A stretch of 64,000 nt of DNA from Desulfobacteraceae bacterium (GCA_011390755.1 JAABRU010000008.1:1-64000); one strand, 5' to 3'. Positions 35,023-43,357 are shown, counted from the first letter of the stretch. Made by a program: numbers and translations. The notes: generated by a model not told the origin, from the sequence alone.

Positions 35023-35813
35023 TATTTCAACCCTCCTTTGGCTTTGAGCATTTCAATGAGTTTCTCAATGATTTCCTCGGTGCTGCCTTCCAGAATCTCG
35101 GCCCCCTCACCCATATCAGGCACAAAATAATCCAGGCGTTTCACTTTTGCGGCGGCCTCGCCCACAGATGCGGCATCAATGCTCAGATCGCCTGCGCCGT
35201 GAACCGGAATATCAAGGGAGGCCACTTTGCGGATACCGCGGATACCCACATAGCGGGGTTCATTGATACCGGTCTGGATGGAAAGCACACAGGGCAGGTC
35301 TATTTCGTTCATCTCCTGGTTGCCGCCTTCGATTTCCCGGCCCACTTTGATTTTGCTGTCATCAAGAACTTCAATTTTGTTTACCAGGGAAGCGTAGGGC
35401 ATATCCAGCATGGCCGCCAGCATACCGCCGACCTGTGCCGCTCCGCCGTCAGCCTGGGCACCGGTCATGATCAGATCGTAACTGCCTTTTTCAATTTCGG
35501 CTTTCAGGATGGTGGCCAGTCCTTTTCCGTCGGAACCTTCAAACGCGTCGTCGGAAAGCAGGATGCCCTCATCCGCGCCCATTGCCATTTCTCTTCTCAG
35601 AATTTCTTCGGATTCATCATCGCCCACTGTGATAACGGTGACTTTCCCGCCGACTTTGTCCCGAATCTGAATGGCCTCTTCCACAGCATAGTTGTCCCAT
35701 TCATTGACAGAGTAAACCAGATCATCGCGTTCGATATCCGATCCGCTGCTGTTGACTTCAATTTCATTTTCAGAGGTGTCGGGAACCCTCTTCACACATA
35801 CCAGAATGTTCAT
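35022..35813 (-). CDS. etfB: Electron transfer flavoprotein, beta subunit
   Basis: A 263-residue ETF beta. I start it at MNILVCVKRVPDTSE (35813), after GGAGGGAAAT; the track ORF adds 17 residues that do not fit the family. AMP/FAD-site segments are DLVYSVNEWDNYAVEEAI, ITVGDDESEEILRREMAMGADEGILL, and MTGAQADGGAAQVGGMLA. It directly precedes etfA. The 84 bases between it and the Fe-S gene contain a small repeat of AACATTTAT-type sequence. Confidence 0.96.
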   Translation of the reverse strand: MNILVCVKRVPDTSENEIEVNSSGSDIERDDLVYSVNEWDNYAVEEAIQIRDKVGGKVTVITVGDDESEEILRREMAMGADEGILLSDDAFEGSDGKGLATILKAEIEKGSYDLIMTGAQADGGAAQVGGMLAAMLDMPYASLVNKIEVLDDSKIKVGREIEGGNQEMNEIDLPCVLSIQTGINEPRYVGIRGIRKVASLDIPVHGAGDLSIDAASVGEAAAKVKRLDYFVPDMGEGAEILEGSTEEIIEKLIEMLKAKGGLK

Positions 35814-35897
35814 ATTTCCCTCCAATTTTAAATGTTGAATGTTTAATGCTGAATCCTTTGCCATTCAACAGTAAACATTTATCATTAAACATTATTT

Positions 35898-37961
35898 TTA
35901 CAGATGTCTCTGAATCAGTTCCACCAGGTCAATGGCTTCCATCTCTCCTTCCAGTCCGCTGGTTTTGATGGCATCTTCCATGTTGACCATGCAGAAGGGG
36001 CAGGTCGTGACAATGACATTTGCCCCGGCTTCTTTGGCCATTTCCACCCGGAGCTGGCCCATGCGCTGTTCCTCCACAGGTTCGTAAAAAAGCATCAGAC
36101 CGCCGCCGCCGCAGCAGAAGGAGCGGTCACGGGATTTTGTCATTTCCACACGCTTCATGCCGGGGATGGCATCCAGCACGTCTCTGGGAATATCGTACAT
36201 GCCGTTGTGCCGTCCCAGATAACAGGGATCATGGTAGGTATAGACTTTGCCGTTTCCGTCCCCGCTTTTCAGACTGATTTTGCCGGATTTCACGGCTTCG
36301 GCAATATATTCGCTGATATGATAGACCGGGGGCAGATTTTTATAATCCTTTTTTAGGGCATTATAGGTATGGGGATCGGCTGTCACAATGCGTTTGGCAC
36401 CGGATTCTTTTATATTTTCGGTATTTTCCTCTTTCAGGGTCTGGAAGAGCATTTCCTCTCCGAAACGGCGTACCTCATGCCCGCTGTCTTTTTCCAGTTT
36501 ACCGAGGACTGCGAAATCCGTACCCGCGGCGGTCAGCACTTTGGCCGCGGATTTGGTGATTTCCTGGATCCGGTCGTCATAGGAGGAAATACTGTCCACA
36601 AAGAACAGTGTTTCGGCGGTATCACCTTTTTCCACCAGTTTGACACTGCATTCTTTTTTAAATTCCTTATCCGCTGCCCATGCACTGCGTTTCTTTTCCA
36701 TTTTTCCCCAGGGATTGCCGCGTTTTTCCAGTGCGCTCAGGGGTTTCTGCAAAGACTGGGGCACATTTCCCTCATCCACCATACCCCGGCGGATATCTAC
36801 CATTTTATCAATATATTCAATGGTGAGCGGGCACTCTTCCTCACAAGCGCCGCAGGTGGTGCAGGACCAGATTTCATCTTCCGTATAAATACCGCCAATG
36901 AGGGGTTCCTCTGCTTTGAAATTCCCTTTCAGGGGATAATGGCTGAATGCGTAATCCCTTGCTTTTATGGTGATAAAGCGGGGGGAGAGAGGACGGCCGA
37001 CGGCATTGGCCGGGCACTGGTCCGAACAGCGCCCGCAGTCTGCGCAGGAATAAAAATCCAGCATATGCTTCCAGGTGAAATCTTCAAATTTTTTCACTCC
37101 GAAAGATTCCAGATCGTCCAGCTGATCGTCTTCCACACCCCATTTGACGGGTTTAACTGTACCCTTGTCCAGTTTCATGAACCAGACATTGAATATGGAG
37201 GTAATAACATGGAAATGTTTTCCCAAGGGCAAAAAGCAGAGGAAGGAAAAGAAAATCAGGTCATGGATGTAATAACAGACCACATGGAGAACCTGCAGGG
37301 TTTTCAGGGAAACCGGAGACAAAGATACCCTGAATATCCAGGCCAGGCTCAGAGGAGCCAGACATTCGGCATGAACACCTTTCTGAACAGCAGCGGCCGC
37401 CAGGCTGGCTTCAAAAAGACTTTCGGAAATAATCAGACCGCAGATCATGCAGAGAACAAAAACAGCCTCACTGGTATGGTCTTTGCCGTATTTTTCGGGC
37501 ACGGCATAGCGTTTGGGTTTTACCACGATTCTGCGGTATGCAGCGATGACACATGCCACCAGTACCACTGTGGCCGCATAGTCTTTCAGAATATTATAGA
37601 TATGCCCCAGACTGCCGCCGAAACCCGGCATGACAAAATCTTCGGAAATTCCGATAATCACCAGGGAGGCCGAACGGACAGAGAGAATAATAAAACCGGC
37701 AAAAAGCATAATATGCACAATACCGGCGGTGCGGTAACGGGGATGTTTCCACTGGGCCAGCCAGTATTTCAGCAGGCGGTATGCCCGCTCCCGGATACGG
37801 TTAAAACGGAAATCCGGATTGGCAAATGCCAGGGGGGCGACTCTTTTGGCCATAATATAGGTAAAGAGTGCAACTCCGATTACCGGGATCAGAACAGAAA
37901 AAATGACGGTCGGAATGCCAAGAAGTGAAGCCTTGGCAGGAGAGATCAAAGCAGGTTCCAT
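35898..37961 (-). CDS. Membrane Fe-S oxidoreductase (ETF-quinone type, heterodisulfide reductase-related)
   Basis: A 687-residue fusion. The N-terminal about 260 residues form five or six membrane helices like the gamma subunit of nitrate reductase, with histidines (HIMLFAG, HVVCYYIHD) placed to bind haem b. A double 4Fe-4S ferredoxin region follows, with CADCGRCSDQCP (about 306-317) and CTTCGACEEECP (about 367-378). Two CCG domains come next, with DPCYLGRHNG and SFCCGGGGLM. In Desulfobacterota such proteins are encoded beside etfAB and are thought to pass ETF electrons to menaquinone in beta-oxidation. It opens the operon, and a FadR-like palindrome lies 57 bases upstream of its ATG. Confidence 0.92.
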   Translation of the reverse strand: MEPALISPAKASLLGIPTVIFSVLIPVIGVALFTYIMAKRVAPLAFANPDFRFNRIRERAYRLLKYWLAQWKHPRYRTAGIVHIMLFAGFIILSVRSASLVIIGISEDFVMPGFGGSLGHIYNILKDYAATVVLVACVIAAYRRIVVKPKRYAVPEKYGKDHTSEAVFVLCMICGLIISESLFEASLAAAAVQKGVHAECLAPLSLAWIFRVSLSPVSLKTLQVLHVVCYYIHDLIFFSFLCFLPLGKHFHVITSIFNVWFMKLDKGTVKPVKWGVEDDQLDDLESFGVKKFEDFTWKHMLDFYSCADCGRCSDQCPANAVGRPLSPRFITIKARDYAFSHYPLKGNFKAEEPLIGGIYTEDEIWSCTTCGACEEECPLTIEYIDKMVDIRRGMVDEGNVPQSLQKPLSALEKRGNPWGKMEKKRSAWAADKEFKKECSVKLVEKGDTAETLFFVDSISSYDDRIQEITKSAAKVLTAAGTDFAVLGKLEKDSGHEVRRFGEEMLFQTLKEENTENIKESGAKRIVTADPHTYNALKKDYKNLPPVYHISEYIAEAVKSGKISLKSGDGNGKVYTYHDPCYLGRHNGMYDIPRDVLDAIPGMKRVEMTKSRDRSFCCGGGGLMLFYEPVEEQRMGQLRVEMAKEAGANVIVTTCPFCMVNMEDAIKTSGLEGEMEAIDLVELIQRHL

Positions 37962-38017
37962 ATTCTTACCTTTTGTCTCCTTTCATGTTAATGCATTTAA
38001 AGTTTATAAAAGGGAAA

Positions 38018-38035
38018 TGAATGAGTATTCATTCA
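38018..38035. promoter_or_regulatory. FadR-like (TetR family) operator upstream of the Fe-S/etf operon
   Basis: TGAATGAGTATTCATTCA fits the TGAATGANTANTCATTCA consensus known for TetR-type FadR regulators of fatty-acid degradation. The palindrome extends to 24 bases (38015-38038). It lies 57 bases before the Fe-S oxidoreductase ATG, a position suited to repression. Acyl-CoA would be the expected inducer. No tetR gene is in the window. Confidence 0.72.
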
Positions 38036-38424
38036 TTTCTTTACACGCTGCTTTTTCCCCTGTCAAGGGAAAAATTGATTTTCTGATATATCTTTCCGTA
38101 CTGCGCGGGATTCTGCATTCTCCGCGCTGCCGTTTTTCCGCTTCCGGAAACAGATAAAGTGTTTTGAAACCTGTCGCAAAACCGGCTGCCGCCGAATCAC
38201 CCTGCCTCCCGGTCTTTTGCATACACTGCCGCAGTGCTTAAGATAATTATTTTGGACAGGCCGGGGGGAAATGCAGTGAATCCCGGCATCCTGAATCTGT
38301 TGGACTTTGTACCTCACTCCAACCTGCATGAAACCCAAAATCCATTTTCTTAAACACTGTATATTTCTCCTGAGAAAAAATATTTTACAGATCACGAAAA
38401 AAAAGATTGACAATTACATCTGAA

Positions 38425-38442
38425 TAAATGAATATTCATTCA
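38425..38442. promoter_or_regulatory. Second FadR-like operator in the same intergenic region
   Basis: TAAATGAATATTCATTCA matches the same consensus with one mismatch and has a 14-bp perfect core. It is about 505 bases before fadD and 460 before the Fe-S gene, in DNA with no credible ORF. It could serve a distal promoter of fadD, DNA looping with the first site, or an unseen small transcript. Confidence 0.6.
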
Positions 38443-38604
38443 TTTTAATACAGCCGTCAGAAATCAGATATTTTTAGGATATACGATTGTTTTTATTTGT
38501 TTAATACCTGCTGCACTGTGGACAGTCTGTCATGAAAATAAATTCATACATCCCTGCGCCCTTTATGCCAGTATCTCTCCGTATATCCCTGATGAAAAAG
38601 AGGG

Positions 38605-38725
38605 TGGTGGGTCAAATCAGTTGATTTTTTCTGTAAGGGCCTATTGCATACGCCCCGAAGCCGCTCATTACGGGCCTATGCCCCTGCAGTCAGATATTTA
38701 ATGCATCAGCCTTTTTGACCCACTG
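38605..38725. repeat. MITE-like element, family A copy 2
   Basis: About 120 bp with left end GGTGGGTCAAATCAGTTGAT and right end ATCAGCCTTTTTGACCCACT. The interior carries ATTGCATACGCCCCG and GGGCCTATGCCCCTGCAG. It lies between the second FadR-like palindrome and fadD, so it may have pushed them apart. Confidence 0.75.
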
Positions 38726-38819
38726 ACAAAAAGAGAAGGCGGAAAAACACTGTGTTTTGGCTAAAATTTTATTTTTCCATAAAAATATAAACGCGTCACA
38801 AAGAAACAGTCTCTTATCC

Positions 38820-38835
38820 GAGCGAGCGCTCAATC
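38820..38835. promoter_or_regulatory. Possible second TetR-type palindrome upstream of fadD
   Basis: GAGCGAGCGCTCAATC has a perfect GAGCGCTC centre and matching outer GA/TC. It lies about 112 bases before the fadD ATG. The spacing and form resemble TetR-family operators, but it differs from the FadR-like sites nearby. Weak on its own. Confidence 0.35.
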
Positions 38836-38947
38836 ATGCGTTATCATATGTCCTGTTTCTTTGTCAAGTATTTTATAGGACCCCGAAGATGAATCGGGGA
38901 AATCCTTATTGCCGGGAAATAAAAACATTTCAAAGGAGGAACGGTTT

Positions 38948-40648
38948 ATGGACAAACCCGCATATCAGGACAAACCCTGGCTGCAGCAGTATGAAAAAGA
39001 GGTGAAACCCGCATTGGATTATGAAGAAAAATGCCTGCCGGATTTTCTGAAACAATCCGCGGAAAAGTATCCGGACACAGATGCATTGATTTTTCAGGGG
39101 TACCGGCTCACATATAAAGAGCTTCAGGACATGACCGACCGTTTTGCAGCGTGTCTGCATGATTTCGGTATCCGCAAAGGGGACAGGGTGGCCATTCTTC
39201 TGCCCAACCTGATTCCCTGCGTGGCGGCCTACTATGCGGCTATGAAAATCGGTGCGGTGACGGTGATGAACAATCCCCTGTATTCGGACCGGGAGCTGAA
39301 TCACCAGTTCAATGATTCGGAGGCAAAAGTGCTGATTACCCTGGATTTGCTGGGAAACCGCATGATAGATCTGCGGCCCAAAACCAAAATCCGCCAGATT
39401 GTGTATACTTCCATCGGAGATTATCTGCCTTTTCCCAAAAACCTGCTTTTCCCTTTTGTGGGGAAAAAGAAAAAACTGGCCGCGGATGTGAAATCCGCAG
39501 AAAATGTATACAAATGGAAGGATATGATTGCCAAATATCCGCCGCAGGTGCCGGAAACAGATATTTCTTTTGAAGATACGGCCATGTTTCAGTACACCGG
39601 CGGCACGACCGGTGTGTCCAAAGGCGTGATACTCACCCATGCCAACCTGAGCAGGCAGGTGCAGCAACTCGCTGGATGGTTTCCCGAATTCAGTTCCGAG
39701 AGAGAAATCCTGCTGGGTGCCCTGCCTTTTTTCCATGTATTCGGCCTTTCCACGGCCATGAATCTTTCCATATACATGGGATGGACCGATATTCTCATCC
39801 CCAAACCCCAACCGGAGCAGCTGCTGGAGGCCATTGCCAAATTCCGGCCCACTTTCGCGCCCCTGGTTCCCACCATGTATATCGGCCTGCTGAACCATCC
39901 GGATATTCAGAAAACCGATATCCGATCCATCAAAGGCTGTTTCTCCGGCAGCGCGCCCCTGCCTGTTGAGGTTATCCGGGATTTTGAAAACAAAACCGGG
40001 GCTGTCATTGTGGAAGGCTACGGGCTGACGGAAACCACACCCGTTACCCATGTCAATCCCTTTAATAAGGACAAACGGAAAATCGGCAGTATCGGTCTTC
40101 CCATTGCCGACACCGAATGCCGCATTGTCAGTCTGGAAGACGGGGAAAGCGACATGCCTTTGGGCGGGGAGGGTGAACTGCTGATCCGGGGGCCCCAGGT
40201 GATGAAAGGCTATTGGAATATGCCGGGGGAAACCGATGCGGTGCTGACCAAAGAGGGATGGCTGCATACGGGTGATATTGCCAAAATGGATGAGGAGGGA
40301 TATTTCTATATTGTGGACAGAAAAAAAGACCTGATAATTTCCGGCGGGTATAATGTGTATCCCCGCGATATTGACGAGGTCTTTTTTGAACATCCCAAAG
40401 TGCTGGAAGCCTGTTCCGTGGGCATTCCCCATCCGCACCGGGGGGAGGCCGTAAAGGTTTTCGTGGTACTCAAAGAAGGGGTAAAGGCAGACGCGGAAGA
40501 ACTGATGCAATACTGTCAGGGCAAACTGGCCAAATACAAATGGCCCACGGAAATCGAATTCCGGGATGAGCTGCCCAAGACCAATGTGGGGAAAATCCTT
40601 CGCAAAGATCTGCGGGAAGAGGAACTGGCAAAACGCAAATCAGAATAA
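38948..40648 (+). CDS. fadD: Long-chain fatty acid-CoA ligase
   Basis: A 566-residue acyl-CoA synthetase of the ANL superfamily. I start it at MDKPAYQDKPWL (38948), 7 bases after AAAGGAGGA. The AMP-binding loop is FQYTGGTTGVSKGVILTH. Later motifs are VEGYGLTETTPVTH, GWLHTGDIAKMDEEGYFYIVDRKKDLIISGGYNVYP and the C-terminal catalytic lysine region PKTNVGKILRKDLRE. It activates fatty acids for beta-oxidation and fits functionally with the divergent Fe-S/etf operon. A family G element sits 3 bases after its stop. Confidence 0.94.
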   Translation: MDKPAYQDKPWLQQYEKEVKPALDYEEKCLPDFLKQSAEKYPDTDALIFQGYRLTYKELQDMTDRFAACLHDFGIRKGDRVAILLPNLIPCVAAYYAAMKIGAVTVMNNPLYSDRELNHQFNDSEAKVLITLDLLGNRMIDLRPKTKIRQIVYTSIGDYLPFPKNLLFPFVGKKKKLAADVKSAENVYKWKDMIAKYPPQVPETDISFEDTAMFQYTGGTTGVSKGVILTHANLSRQVQQLAGWFPEFSSEREILLGALPFFHVFGLSTAMNLSIYMGWTDILIPKPQPEQLLEAIAKFRPTFAPLVPTMYIGLLNHPDIQKTDIRSIKGCFSGSAPLPVEVIRDFENKTGAVIVEGYGLTETTPVTHVNPFNKDKRKIGSIGLPIADTECRIVSLEDGESDMPLGGEGELLIRGPQVMKGYWNMPGETDAVLTKEGWLHTGDIAKMDEEGYFYIVDRKKDLIISGGYNVYPRDIDEVFFEHPKVLEACSVGIPHPHRGEAVKVFVVLKEGVKADAEELMQYCQGKLAKYKWPTEIEFRDELPKTNVGKILRKDLREEELAKRKSE

Positions 40649-40650
40649 AC

Positions 40651-40735
40651 GACTATCGGAAAACCTCCGAAACCGGTTTTGGGAAACGGTGAAAACAGGG
40701 GCAGAATACCGGAAGACAGGTTTTCGGACAGGTGC
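40651..40735. repeat. MITE-like element, family G copy 2
   Basis: An 85-bp copy with GACTATCGGAAAACCTCCGA on the left and GACAGGTTTTCGGACAGGTG on the right, starting 3 bases after the fadD stop. It may form the 3' hairpin of the fadD transcript. Confidence 0.65.
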
Positions 40736-40757
40736 TGAGGGGGCCGCAGGGACAGAT

Positions 40758-40960
40758 TTCAGGTGATTTCCTGAAAAAAATGTACCATAACCGAGTGCCA
40801 AACGGAAAGTCCGGCAGTGTCTGACAGCGGACAGACTCTCACCGGCTTTCCGTCTGTGCTTCCTTCAGAAAGCGGTACTCAATGTCATTGACTTAAGCAG
40901 AATATTCCCCTCCCCCGGTGGGAGGGGAGTCTTAATCAATGACATTGAAGCGGTACTTAT
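40758..40960. repeat. MITE-like element, family D copy 3, inverted, containing a family C insertion
   Basis: The left end AGGTGATTTCCTGAAAAAAA matches the reverse complement of family D copies 1 and 2, and the shared interior includes GGAAAGTCCGGCAGTGTCTG. Near its far end it is interrupted by the family C element at 40880-40947. A 10-bp host direct repeat flanks that insert. The outer end then meets a family E element. Confidence 0.68.
40880..40947. mobile_element. MITE-like element, family C copy 1, with 10-bp target duplication
   Basis: A 68-bp near-perfect hairpin, CAATGTCATTGA...CTTAAG to CTTAATCAATGACATTG. It is flanked by the exact direct repeat AAGCGGTACT (40870-40879 and 40948-40957), a 10-bp target-site duplication. 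The host sequence, after removing one repeat, resembles the corresponding part of family D. Confidence 0.82.
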
Positions 40961-41050
40961 ACCAATCCCGATAAATAACCTTCCATACAAAAGTCCGGCA
41001 AATGCTCATTTACTAAGGAATCCGATGGCAGATTATTAAATGGGATTGGT
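40961..41050. repeat. MITE-like element, family E
   Basis: A 90-bp element with inverted ends ACCAATCCCGATAAATAA and TTATTAAATGGGATTGGT, preceded by AT and followed by AT, so a TA-type target is possible. Only one copy is in the window. No gene inside. Confidence 0.65.
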
Positions 41051-41089
41051 ATTACACCAATTTTTAAATCCGTACCCCTCTGACTCCTT

Positions 41090-41165
41090 ACAGGGCACAT
41101 TGCATACGCCCGGCATGAGCGGCTTCGGGGCCGTATGCGATACGCCCCTGCAGGAGTGACTTAAC
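41090..41165. repeat. Family A core fragment
   Basis: The core phrases GGGCACATTGCATACGCC and GTATGCGATACGCCCCTGCAG are present, but both terminal inverted repeats are degraded (the right one reads TGACTTAACCCGTC). It completes the 590-base gene-free region after fadD. Confidence 0.5.
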
Positions 41166-41236
41166 CCGTCATTCAAAACCTGACAGAGCAGTAGTACATT
41201 CATATTTTAAAAATGCCCTGTGCTGCCCCCCCTGTT

Positions 41237-41758
41237 TCATGATTTCCGCGATGCAAACATATGAATCAGAATGCCCAGCAGGATAAAAATGATGCCGGGA
41301 ATGATAAAAGGAACCGCGCTGCCTCTTTTTTTCTCCACTGTCATCAGAAAGGATTTACAGGGGGGGGCTGAGCATTCCAGCGAAAAATCCAGATAATATG
41401 TTCCTTTGTCCAGCAGAATTTTATAATCATAAGCGTCTTTTTTTTCCGACCATCCTCCTTCCGAATCATAACCGGTTTCTGCCCAGAGTTCATCCCCGAA
41501 ACCGAAAAGCGGTTTTTTGTTTTTATCCAGCACCTCTCCGGAGATATGACTCCAGTGTCCGTAGGGCACACTTTGCCGTATGCCGATTTTATATACACTT
41601 CTGTCTTCACTGACCTCCAGAGGACCGAAAAGGGGTGCATCGGGCGGAAGGGATTTCATAACTGTGTCCCCGTCCGGAAAAGCCAGAAATCCCGCACTGA
41701 TCAGACAGAGAATACCGAAAAAAAGTAAAGCGTTTCCTATTTTTCTTCCTCTGCTCAT
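41237..41758 (-). CDS. Hypothetical membrane-anchored protein with two terminal helices
   Basis: A 173-residue protein with one hydrophobic helix at each end (NALLFFGILCLISAGFLAF near 10-28; FIIPGIIFILLGILIHMFA at the C-terminus). Between them is an exported beta-rich region of about 120 residues containing two cysteines in SLECSAPPCKSF, perhaps a disulfide. Such two-TM proteins often present a periplasmic domain. I do not recognise the family. It is on the same strand as the two genes upstream (DUF350 and a small Gly-rich protein), separated from them by a family C element. Confidence 0.6.
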   Translation of the reverse strand: MSRGRKIGNALLFFGILCLISAGFLAFPDGDTVMKSLPPDAPLFGPLEVSEDRSVYKIGIRQSVPYGHWSHISGEVLDKNKKPLFGFGDELWAETGYDSEGGWSEKKDAYDYKILLDKGTYYLDFSLECSAPPCKSFLMTVEKKRGSAVPFIIPGIIFILLGILIHMFASRKS

Positions 41759-41784
41759 AATATCCTCATTTCATATAATAATTT

Positions 41785-41910
41785 CAATGCCGTTTCCTTA
41801 AGCAGAAAATCCCTCCGGAGGGAAGGGGAAACATGCTCTGTTATCAGTTGATTTTTCCACCCTCCCCCTGCCCCTCCCTGAGGGAGGGGAGTCTTAAGGA
41901 AACGGCATTG
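41785..41910. mobile_element. MITE-like element, family C copy 2, with exact 10-bp target duplication
   Basis: A 126-bp element bounded by CAATGCCGTTTCCTTAAG and CTTAAGGAAACGGCATTG, which are perfect 18-bp inverted repeats. It is flanked on both sides by ATAATAATTT (41775-41784 and 41911-41920), a 10-bp target-site duplication. The interior is GC-rich with CCCTCCGGAGGG and CCCCTCCCTGAGGGAGGGGAG hairpins. It is the clearest mobile element in the window. Confidence 0.9.
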
Positions 41911-41923
41911 ATAATAATTTGAA

Positions 41924-42163
41924 TTACTTGCCTGCTCCCGGGCCGCCGCCGGTACGGGAGGGGCCGTATGCACTGCCGCTTCTGACACTGGATGCACCGT
42001 AATATTTTGGGCCTCCGAAATACAGGCCGGAAGGGGCATAGGCGCGGCCGCCGATGTATCCGGCATAGCCCCATCCCCTGAAACTGAGGAACATCATACA
42101 TGCGTATGCAATGGCAAGAATTAGCAGAATTCCGATGACAATGCTTCCTTTCTGATTTTGCAT
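41924..42163 (-). CDS. Small glycine/tyrosine-rich single-pass membrane protein
   Basis: A 79-residue protein. A hydrophobic N-terminal helix (SIVIGILLILAIAYACMMFLSF) is followed by a Gly-, Tyr- and Ser-rich tail (GGRAYAPSGLYFGGPKYYG, TGGGPGAGK). The tail looks disordered and exported. AAGGAGAAAAAAG precedes the ATG. It lies 31 bases downstream of the DUF350 gene, so cotranscription is likely. Unknown family; the ORF in the other frame over the same DNA is a shadow. Confidence 0.62.
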   Translation of the reverse strand: MQNQKGSIVIGILLILAIAYACMMFLSFRGWGYAGYIGGRAYAPSGLYFGGPKYYGASSVRSGSAYGPSRTGGGPGAGK

Positions 42164-42194
42164 TGCTTTTTTCTCCTTTCCGATCCGCGATATT

Positions 42195-43040
42195 TTATCC
42201 CAGGGTAAAATGCAGAATTACGGCAAAACTGATCATCACGGTAATCTCCAGCAGGGCCGCCCCCATGTTCTGATCTGTCTGAATTTCATGGTTCAGGGGA
42301 GAACCGGGGATGATGATTTTATCAAAAAAATAGCGGATGGCCGGCAGAAGGATAAAAATCAGCAGGGAATCCGCTGCAAATACATACAGATTATAGGACC
42401 AGCTGACAAAACTGCCGGAGGCCCCTTTCATCAGAATAATGCCGATGGCAATCATGGCCCCGCCGAAGGCCACACCGGCGGCCACATTATCTTTTTCAAT
42501 TTCATCATGAATATTAAAAGGTGTCATCCGGTCATAAAGCCAGGTGAAGACAATCAGGGCTATCTGCCCCAGAAAATAAAATGCCAGTGCCGTGTGCGGG
42601 CCCCCGCCCTGGCCATGCACCGCTCCGGCAATAATCATACCCGAAGCCATATAGGAACCGAACTGCACGGCCCCGGTTCCCGCGTTTCTGTCTTCAATAA
42701 TTTCTTTTACATTGGAAAAGCGGTAAAGAATCAGTTTGTCATTGATGACATGGGACAGATTGAGCAGGGCAATCCCCATCAGGGAATATCCGCCGACACT
42801 GAGGATATCCTGATAAATCCCCCTGGAAGGCCCCAGATAGGCCCCGATAAAAATGGCACTTACTGCCCCGAAATAACCGGCCACACTGACGGCCAGGGCC
42901 ACATTGTCTTTGGCAGTCAGCTCTTCGTCCAGTTTGTAGGGGGTCAGCATATCATTGACGATTTTGGAAAACAGCAGCACAAACACAAACAGTATCATCA
43001 GACTGCCGCCGTGCAGAATCTGATATGACATATTTTCCAT
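42195..43040 (-). CDS. DUF350 family membrane protein
   Basis: A 281-residue polytopic protein with about eight hydrophobic segments in two related halves (LTAKDNVALAVSVAGYFGAVSAIFIGA and IEKDNVAAGVAFGGAMIAIGIILM), as expected for duplicated DUF350 domains. DUF350 proteins are of unknown function and often occur with envelope-stress or polyamine-related genes. It is first in a minus-strand group with the Gly-rich protein. Divergent from the alpha-2-macroglobulin gene, with a family A element between. Confidence 0.85.
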   Translation of the reverse strand: MENMSYQILHGGSLMILFVFVLLFSKIVNDMLTPYKLDEELTAKDNVALAVSVAGYFGAVSAIFIGAYLGPSRGIYQDILSVGGYSLMGIALLNLSHVINDKLILYRFSNVKEIIEDRNAGTGAVQFGSYMASGMIIAGAVHGQGGGPHTALAFYFLGQIALIVFTWLYDRMTPFNIHDEIEKDNVAAGVAFGGAMIAIGIILMKGASGSFVSWSYNLYVFAADSLLIFILLPAIRYFFDKIIIPGSPLNHEIQTDQNMGAALLEITVMISFAVILHFTLG

Positions 43041-43223
43041 CCGGCATTCCCTTCTTTATCTATTTTGTTTTGTTATAAAAATATTCCGGCCCCATCCGCA
43101 GATTTTCATTTGCCCTTTTTTATAAATATTATTTTTTTATTGATTTTTCAATATATTTTTTTTATTGATATTTTCAGTATATTTTTTATAACAGTTCCTC
43201 ACACAGAAATCTTTCCGGCTGGG

Positions 43224-43357
43224 TAGTGGGTCAAATCCGTTGATGCCCCAGGTTTCCTGTCGCAGGGACGTATTGCATACGCCCGCCGGGGAGCGGCTCT
43301 CATCCGGGCGTATGCAGTACGCCCTTACAGGGGGGAATCAGCGGATTTGACCCACTA
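43224..43357. mobile_element. MITE-like element, family A copy 1 (best copy)
   Basis: A 134-bp element with ends TAGTGGGTCAAATCCGTTGA and TCAGCGGATTTGACCCACTA, matching in 20 of 21 positions. The core has GTATTGCATACGCCCG and CGGGCGTATGCAGTACGCCC. It sits about 160 bases before the alpha-2-macroglobulin start and about 180 after the DUF350 start. The flanks carry an imperfect 10-base repeat (TTTCCGGCTG and TCTCCGGCTG) that may be a decayed target duplication. Confidence 0.8.

Noticed and set aside
36369-37928. 519-residue plus-strand ORF
   Set aside because: Antisense of the Fe-S oxidoreductase, whose motifs (two 4Fe-4S, CCG) are on the minus strand.
38063-38413. 116-residue minus-strand ORF in the fadD upstream region
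   Set aside because: Biased composition, no family resemblance, no good ribosome site; it covers repeat-like DNA.
38930-40510. 526-residue minus-strand ORF
   Set aside because: Antisense of fadD, which has all ANL motifs.
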